Below are positions 57,274 through 64,000 of a stretch of 64,000 nucleotides of DNA, piece after piece. Numbering within the stretch: position 1 is the first letter of the stretch; the number at the start of each line of letters is the position of its first letter. Under the pieces are notes generated by a model, which worked only from the letters and a program-made list of their open reading frames with translations, was not told where the DNA came from and searched no databases. Source of the stretch: Paraphaeosphaeria minitans (lineage: Eukaryota > Ascomycota > Dothideomycetes > Pleosporales > Didymosphaeriaceae); NCBI GenBank assembly GCA_015832175.1, contig WJXW01000003.1, positions 124,001-188,000 on the forward strand, in the 5' to 3' direction. The position numbers and the translations under genes were made by a program.

Positions 57274-58486
57274 ATGTCTACTGATTCAGCAAACATCGGT
57301 TGGCGTCTACAGCTGTTCACTGGTTTCTTCACACCATTGCAAGTCATTGCAGTGGGACTGCGCTTTTACGCCCGCTGGCTAGTTGTGGGGCAGAGTCATC
57401 CGCTCGAAGATGCACTTGTCGTAGTCGCTTTGGTTTCGCAACTCATACTGGGCGCCGTGGGTCTAGGTAAGGAGGCTTTGGTCTTGGCAGTCATTAGACG
57501 TCGCTAATGATCTTGTTCCAGCTTCAGTTACCTTTGCGGGCGTCGGGCAGCATCTTGCATACCTCGAAGAACATGAGCCGGAAAAAGTACTCAACTGGGG
57601 GAGGTACCTTCTCGCTCTTGCGACACTGTACTTTGTCGATGTCAACATTCCCAAGCTAGCTGTCCTGGCGCTCTACAGGCGATTGTTCCCACAGAGAACA
57701 GCACGGATTACGGTCTACATCATAGGCGGGATTCTTATCACTGGATCGATCGTAAATACGATAGTCTCTTTGGCCGCCTGCGAACCTTTCGAAGCGAACT
57801 TCAACCCTACGCTTATAGGTGCGAAGTGCATCGACAAGGAAGCGTTCTACGTCTGGACGAGCGTGCCAAATATCGTGACAGATGTGGTCATGCTCGCGCT
57901 TCCATTGCCCATTGTCTGGAGCCTACACAACACGAAGCGCATAAAGGTTGCTTTGACATTTACATTCCTAGTTGGCAGTCTGTAAGTTTCTGATGTTGTC
58001 TCTACTTAGTGGGCCTTTACTGATAGATCTTAAAGCGGGCTCGTTGCCTCAATACTACGCTTCCACACGTTCTTCGTCACGAACTCTTTCACGGACGGAA
58101 CTTACGATGCGGTCGAGCTAATCATCTGGACGGTTGCCGAGCCTGGGATTTACCTAATTTCGGCTTGTCTCCTTACTTACCGGCCGCTTCTCGAACGCGT
58201 CGGCAAATCCAGACTTTTCGGAAGCTTCAGAACGAGTGTGAAGAGCTCCAACCCGTCCGTCTACGGCCCCGGGAATCGAGACGGGCCAGTTGATGGAGGC
58301 GGTGTCCCACTTAGAAATGTCAAGAGAAAGGGCAATGGCTTCACAGAAATAGACGATGACGGTTCAAGTGGCAATGTGTACATATTGAGGGCGAGCTCCG
58401 AGAGGAACATTCCAGGCTCGCCAGTTTCAGGACCAGGTGGGATTACGGTGACGACCGAGATTCAAAATTCGTGGGCCCCCAAATGA
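57274..58486 (+). CDS. Rhodopsin-like (PTH11-related) integral membrane protein (367 aa)
   Basis: Three exons: 57274-57466, 57522-57981 and 58036-58486, with introns of 55 and 54 nt. Hydrophobic helices are visible at about residues 10-30, 44-64, 97-115, 127-148, 180-200, 210-228 and 248-268, a seven-helix arrangement. The short GWRLQLFTGFF start, RFYARWLVVGQ loop, EDALVVVALV helix and YRRLFPQRT loop are typical of the fungal integral-membrane/rhodopsin-fold family. That family includes Pth11-like receptors but lacks the CFEM domain here. The C-terminal about 95 residues are hydrophilic (SSNPSVYGPGNRDGP). It is in the plasma membrane or ER by inference. Genes of this family often sit beside metabolite genes; role in sensing or transport is unknown. 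Confidence 0.8.
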
Positions 58487-59695
58487 CTAGCGCAACAGAC
58501 TGTGGGATATACAATAGACACTTTTTGGCCGGTAATATTCCTGCGAAACCCCTCTGGAGCGTTCCCTCTAATCTCAACATTGTAATGGGGCAGCAAGAAC
58601 CCCTCTCGGTAGTTGCATGCTGTGCAAGGTGCAGGGTCGCAACCAATTAGCCTGCACATTACATAGACGGCCCCCAATTCTTTCCATGCGCTGCGGTGCC
58701 CTTCCACCAATGGACTCTCCACGGGTCGTGCGTTCGAACCAGGGAGGACATGCACGGCCCATATCACGTATTGCCGCCATTTGGGATCTAAAAACACCGT
58801 TGTGGCGTGATTGACGAGGATAAGTCGATGACCTTGGAGTCTTTCCGCCCCAGCTTATCCCACCCTACCTCGGCATGAACCCCTCGCCCCGCTTTAATCA
58901 CGGACACAGCCGCAGCCGCAGTCGCCGCAATGTCCCAAGGCGGTAATACCAATGTAACATCAAGCTCTGCCAATGCGGGCACCATCATGACTTGGGAAGA
59001 CTTGATGACGCCCATCCGAGATTTAGCGCAGATCAATGCTTTTTCTGTCGCTCTTACATGTGAAGCCCCGCAATATGCAGAGCTGCCTCTTGAAGTCCGA
59101 AGTTGAGGCCTTATTCCCTGCGTGCAGGTCTGGTGTAATTGGTTGTCTAGTCCAACAAAGGAAGGAGCCATTCCCACCAATCAGACCCTGGATAACCGTG
59201 GACATGCTGAGGCAGCCTGGGGCGGTTCCGCGGCATCTCTAACGGTCGCCGCGGGCTGGTTCAGGTAGACGAACTGATTCGAACCCTTGCTTTGTTGCAA
59301 AAATTCCGTGCGGGGTACCTCCATCTCAACAACTGACGCTACATGTTCGATCCTACCTGTCTCACCCGTAGTTCTTTCATTGGTTATTGGGCATCCAACA
59401 ACCTAGATTGCAAAGCAATACAGACCCACTTTTACAGAGACCAGGGCTGACTTCGTCTTTTTGCGGCACGGATCCAGGGCGTAGCTACTGTGCCACAACC
59501 TTTGTCCAGCTGCGGCAACAACCAGATCTATCTTTAAACATATTGCTGACCAGAAAAGGCCGGAATTCAACCCTGCATCTGTCGGCACTTTTCCTCTTCG
59601 CTACACAACGTAAGCCCAACAGATACCTTGAGCATCACCTGTGGTCACAGTACCAAACATCATTGTGATCGGGCTTCTCCATCAGAGAAAGAAAC
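58487..59695. other. Intergenic, about 1.2 kb, with one doubtful small ORF
   Basis: A 58-codon plus-strand ORF (58930-59106, starting MSQGGNTNVTSS, containing TWEDLMTPIRDLAQ) has protein-like composition but no family or conservation that I can judge; a fragment of a lost cluster gene is possible. Minus-strand ORFs at 58462-59205 overlap it and each other. A gttcgaacc word at 58733-58741 recalls a tRNA B box but no cloverleaf folds around it. Confidence 0.35.
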
Positions 59696-62600
59696 ATGGC
59701 GCAGAACCATGCACAGATCTCGCTCTGGCGCGAGGAGCTCATTCCCAACATCATAGATCATCTAGCCCAGGTAGCACCTTCGGCCCCGTATGCCCTCTAC
59801 CCTAACTCTCCAACGACTTATGACGAGGGCTATCGGACCGTCACGTACAAGGACTTTGCCAATGCCGTGAACGGATTTGCTTGGTGGTTGAGCAATAACC
59901 TGGGATCGTCCAAGAACTTCGATGTTTTAGCATACTTTGGGCCCAACGACGTGCGATACACTGCTTTGCTTCTTGGGGCTGTCAAATCCGGCTATGTGGT
60001 AGGTTTCATTCTCTCTCCGAGCCAGAGTCTACCATTTTGACTTGTCACAGGCTTTCTTTACTTCTCCACGAAACAGTGTCGCTGCCCACGGCGCTCTGTT
60101 CGATAAGCTACAATGTCAAGTTCTGCTCACGCCGGAGCCAGCTCCACCGGCCACAGAGCAGATCATAAACACACATCCCATGAAACATCTGCATGTTCCA
60201 AGCGTGGCCGATCTCCTTGAGAAAGAGTACCCGCACTATGCATACAACAAGACTTATGCAGCGGCTCACACAGATCCGCTTGTGGTAGTGTAAGTTTTGG
60301 ATTGTTGGTAACCCTCGAAAACACCCGTGAGACTAATCGAGTCTTACAGGCACACGTCAGGCTCGACCGGTATACCCAAGCCACTTATCTGGACGCACGA
60401 GACAATTGCAAGGCATCAGAATTACTGCGCTCTCGAACCGCCTTCTGGGTTTCAATCAATTGATAAGCTCCACCAGGGCAAACGCATGCTGAATGCATTT
60501 CCACCATTCCATGTAAGCATCTGCTATAAACTTTTTGACGGCTCCAATTTATAGAGTTTCAGGCCGCCGGTATTGCCATTCACCTCGTTCATAGCCCTCC
60601 GTTTGGAACTGTATCCATCGCACCATTATCCGGTGCTCTACCCACGGCCGAAAGCATTGTTCAAGCACTCAAGACAACCAAAGTGGATGTCGCTTTTCTT
60701 GTGCCTTCTATCATCGCAGATATCAGCCAGAAACCAGAACTGCTAGACTACTGTGCTGAAAACTTGGAGCTCATCCTTTACGCTGGGGGCGACCTTCCTC
60801 AAGCTATCGGTGACAAGATCGCCGCCAAAATGCCTATACAAAACAATCATGGTGCATCAGAATTTGGTCTCATTGCCCAGCTTCGAGCGCCAAAAATGAC
60901 AAGACTGGACTGGCACTACGTGCTACCTCATCCGCAGCTGGGTTGTGTTTTCGAAGAAAACTCGCCTGGTCTCTACGAGCTTGTGTTTAAGAAAGACCCG
61001 AGATATGAGAAGCACATGATGCCATTCACTATTGGACCGGTTCTGAAAGGACAGGATGAATACCGCACGAAAGACTTGTTCGTCAAACATCCTACGATTC
61101 CAGACTGCTGGGCTTGGAAGGCCAGAGCGGATGACATCATCGTCTTTTTGAACGGCGAAAAGACAAACCCGGTATCCATGGAGCAGTCTGTCATCTCAAG
61201 CAACGAGGACGTAGTCCAAACTCTAGCATTCGGCATGCAAAGATTTCAAGCTGGACTACTTGTTGAGCCATCGCCGAGATTGGGGGACTTGAATGAAGCA
61301 GATCAGGCTGAGTTCGTTGATAAGATTTGGCCTTCCATCGATCGGGCCAACCAGAGTGCACCAGCCCATGCACGCGTCGAGAAAGCCATGGTTATCCTCA
61401 CGCGCCCGGACAAGCTTATGTCCCGTTCTGGCAAGGGCACAATCCAACGGCAGAGGACTCTCGCGATGTATGCTGCTGAGATTGACGACGTCTATGTCAA
61501 GGCAGATACGGTGCTGACCGGAATCGAACACGCGTCTCTCGACACCAAAGATGCTGCCCAGGTCGCTGAGTGGCTGAAAAGAGTGCTCTCCCAGATCGAG
61601 CCCGCTCTTCTCGAAGATGAAGGCAAAACATTTTTTGACAAGGGAATGGATTCTCTCATGGGCGTTAGGCTGGTTCGCGCTCTAAGACATGGCCTTGGCC
61701 AACCTGAGGTTGAGCTATCTGTTGTCTACAACAACCCTAGCTTGGAATTGCTTACACAGTATATAGTGAACGGAAAAGAGGCTGGAGATGCTACCGACGG
61801 CGCCCCAAATGGGACCACAAAATTTACCCATGAAGTTTCGGAGATCAACAGCTTACTGGAGGAGTATGAGCCGGTCATCACTCAGATAGGGCAGCAAGCA
61901 CGTAGTGCCGGTGAGAGCAAAGGCGAAATCGCCGTTCTCACTGGTTCGACCGGCTCTCTGGGGACCCACCTCCTCGATTCACTTCTGTCAAACCCTGCCA
62001 TCTCGCACATCTACTGCCTCAACAGGCGTGAGAATGCCAAGAAAATACACGCAACCAAGACGCAAGGCTGGGACTCGAAATTCTCTCAACAAGGCGACCG
62101 CGTCACTTTTCTTCAAGCGGCTCTACATGAACCCAATCTCGGCCTCGAGCAGAAGACGTATGAGACTATCCGCTCCACAGCCACACTCATCATTCACAAC
62201 GCCTGGACGGTGAACTTCATTTTGCCTCTCAAGGCATTCCGCTCGCAATTTGATGGCCTTCTTAACCTCTTCCGCTTAGCAGGGAGTCGTTCAGACCCTC
62301 CCAGACTACTTTATATTTCCTCAATCAGTTCCGTCGCACAGCTGCCGCGAGTGTCATCTGCTCTTTCAATACCCGAGGAAGTAGTCCGTGACTCTAATGC
62401 CCCGTACGAGATCGGATACGCCAAGTCAAAGCTCGTTTCCGAGTTGCTCTGTGACGCTGCAGCGCGAACGTTGGACATATCTGTATACTTCGCACGCGTC
62501 GGACAGATCGCAGGTGCAGTTGGAGAGGGCGTGGACGCTGCCTGGAGCACGGCTGAATGGCTGCCGGGCTTGGTAGTCACATCAATCAGCCTAGGTCTCC

Positions 62601-63094
62601 TGCCGGACGATCTGGGTGCCGAGCTGAACCAGGTCGATTGGATGCCCGTTGATCTCCTCTCCAAGGTACTCTTAGAATTCGGCACTGTCTCATGGCCAGA
62701 GAAACCAATCAGTGGCGCTGAGGTGTTCAACCTACTCAACCCGAAAGCAACGTCCTGGAAAGAACTTATCCCAGCCATTGTATCTAGCGTCGAGAAGCAT
62801 AATGGCAAAGTCCTCAATGTTGTATCGGCCAGCGACTGGCTTGAGAAGCTGCAGGAAGTCGTAGACAATTTCTCTGGCGAGCATGCGGCGGAGCTTGTGC
62901 GCATGTATCCGGGGGTCAGGCTGCAAGAGTTCTACGAGGCGAGGCTTCTTGACAGTGAAAACGCTATCAATTGGGATTTGGATCGTGCGAGGTCTCAGAG
63001 CGCGACGCTGAATGGCATGCCTGCTATCGGGAAGGATTGGATCGATAGGTGGATTGGGCAATGGATCAAGGAAATGAAGACAGCTGTTGAGTAG
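59696..63094 (+). CDS. NRPS-like A-T-R protein, carboxylate-reductase type (1078 aa)
   Basis: Four exons: 59696-59998, 60051-60289, 60350-60512 and 60563-63094; three introns of 50-60 nt, 3237 nt in frame. The adenylation domain covers about residues 20-530: VHTSGSTGIPKPL (ATP loop), NNHGASEFG, YRTKDLF and RADDIIVFLNGEKTNP (late A motifs). The carrier domain has phosphopantetheine Ser about 599 in FFDKGMDSLMG. The thioester-reductase domain from about 690 has the NADPH motif TGSTGSLGTHLLDSLL and catalytic Tyr/Lys in GYAKSK (about 852-857). There is no condensation domain. Members of this class activate a carboxylic acid, load it on the carrier and release it reduced as aldehyde or alcohol. 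Beside an HR-PKS without release domain, it could reduce the free polyketide acid or a partner acid. Confidence 0.92.
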
Positions 63095-63550
63095 ATGAGC
63101 AGACGCCTGATGAGTATAGCTCGAATAGCGTCATCCAATTCACGCTTGCTTATATAATCAGAAGTACCTACTTTCCATGTTTTGTGTCACCTCCACGCCC
63201 GCGGCGGCCTATAGCATGTGAGTAGCACGCAGAGTGAACGCTAAGTTCTAGTGTGCTCCGTCTCAAACCTCTGATAACGGGATAGCCCCACTTTTCAGGC
63301 TTGTTAGTAATAAATTACCTGGAAGGTATTGGTGAACGTGCGAGTGGCCAGCGCTGTACGTGGAAGGCGCCATGACGTTAGTTCGTAGCTTCCTTATACA
63401 AAAGCATGTAGGTATACCGTACTTTGCGCCGCCCGCCTGTCGACTCACTCCCGCCAGACCGCCACCCGCTCGACTCATCCCAGATCTTGCGCATCTTGAA
63501 CGCGCAGATAAATCGGGATTTGAACGCGGGCCACGGCATCTTCAGAAAGG
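63095..63550. other. Intergenic (456 bp)
   Basis: 3' flank of the A-T-R gene and promoter of the secreted protein gene. A gcttatataatc TATA-like word at about 63148-63159 is too far from the next start to be assigned with confidence. Confidence 0.5.
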
Positions 63551-64000
63551 ATGTTGTTCTTATCGCGAGTTCTAGTCGCAGCGCTCGCGGCGGCAGCGAC
63601 CACGCTGGTGAACGCTGTGGTGGTTCCTCATCCAATGTCCACTTCAGTATCCGTGACGGCAACCGTCGAACAGATCCTGCCTCGTCAGGAAGCAACCCCC
63701 GTTCTAAGCCCCGGTGCCAGCGCCCTTTCCGGGCTTGAGTCGCTGCCACCCACTGGGAACGTCACGTCGACTCGCGTTATCACCACGACGTGGGCCACAA
63801 CACAGATCCTGACAGAAACCACCATCACAGAGCCAGACGATGCGACACCTGTACCCGGGAATACTACTTGGGTTGAATGGCACACTACAATTATCACCAC
63901 CTCTTGGAGCACCTTCATCTCGTACGAAACCTGCGTCCAGACAGCAACATGTACGGGTGCAGACTGGAAAACGGGTGAGAATGGCACGAAGTACATTCTT
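63551..64000 (+). CDS. Secreted Ser/Thr-rich protein, N-terminal part only
   Basis: The ATG at 63551 opens a frame that is still open at the window edge (150 codons). Signal peptide MLFLSRVLVAALAAAATTLVNA (about 1-22), then a Ser/Thr/Val-rich stretch, probably heavily O-glycosylated. NVTSTR, NTTW and NGTK give potential N-glycosylation sites. Two cysteines appear at about residues 130 and 135 in ETCVQTATCTG. Such sequences are typical of GPI-anchored or wall-associated mannoproteins, but the C-terminus is not visible, so anchor and domains are unknown. Confidence 0.6.
   Translation, partial: MLFLSRVLVAALAAAATTLVNAVVVPHPMSTSVSVTATVEQILPRQEATPVLSPGASALSGLESLPPTGNVTSTRVITTTWATTQILTETTITEPDDATPVPGNTTWVEWHTTIITTSWSTFISYETCVQTATCTGADWKTGENGTKYIL

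Noticed and set aside
58725..58760. tRNA-like B box (gttcgaacc)
   Set aside because: No matching T-stem, acceptor stem or A box; no cloverleaf can be drawn on either strand.
58462..59205. Minus-strand ORFs between the membrane protein and A-T-R genes
   Set aside because: Mutually overlapping, no recognisable family, no start context or introns that join them.

Overview
The window is nuclear DNA of a filamentous ascomycete (Pezizomycotina). The signs are short GT-AG introns (mostly 46-68 nt, often with a CTAA(C)-type branch site), a highly reducing polyketide synthase beside an NRPS-like reductase, secreted cysteine-containing proteins, and repeats mutated in the style of repeat-induced point mutation (RIP: C to T, so CAG/CAA have become TAG/TAA). 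A Dothideomycetes-like fungus is plausible, but I cannot fix the class from sequence alone.

Region 1 (1 to about 19160) is an AT-rich heterochromatic block of dead, nested Ty3/gypsy retrotransposons. Element A (+, from 430) is split by element B (-, 1990-8706, complete, both LTRs, 5-bp target duplication actat). Element C (+, 11037-16123) begins inside A. Element D (-, 16124 to about 19160) keeps an integrase but is cut at the right. B is a chromodomain-bearing element. B and D each also carry a decayed ORF running antisense between integrase and the 3' end.

Region 2 (19.2-24 kb) is a border zone. It holds an arginase-family pseudogene, a 121-residue six-cysteine secreted protein and a 307-residue secreted protein with a weak pore-former-like C-terminal half.

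Region 3 (25.3-39.6 kb) is ordinary gene-rich DNA: a zinc alcohol/formaldehyde dehydrogenase, a PPIL1-type cyclophilin divergent from a TRIP4/Rqt4-type zinc-finger protein, a small unknown protein, a short coiled-coil protein, a Brd8-like bromodomain protein and a bHLH transcription factor.

Region 4 (41.6-63.1 kb) looks like a secondary-metabolite locus. It holds a PRISE-type short-chain reductase, a dead SGNH hydrolase, a cytochrome P450, a dead alpha/beta hydrolase, a DUF3632-like protein, an HR-PKS (KS-AT-DH-MT-KR-ACP, no ER and no release domain), a divergent rhodopsin-like membrane protein and an A-T-R carboxylate-reductase-like protein. My reading is that the PKS makes a methylated unsaturated chain, the A-T-R enzyme reduces a carboxylate or releases an aldehyde, and the P450 and reductase tailor the product. 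The two local hydrolases that might have helped release or tailor it are broken. A secreted Ser/Thr-rich protein begins at 63551 and runs off the window.
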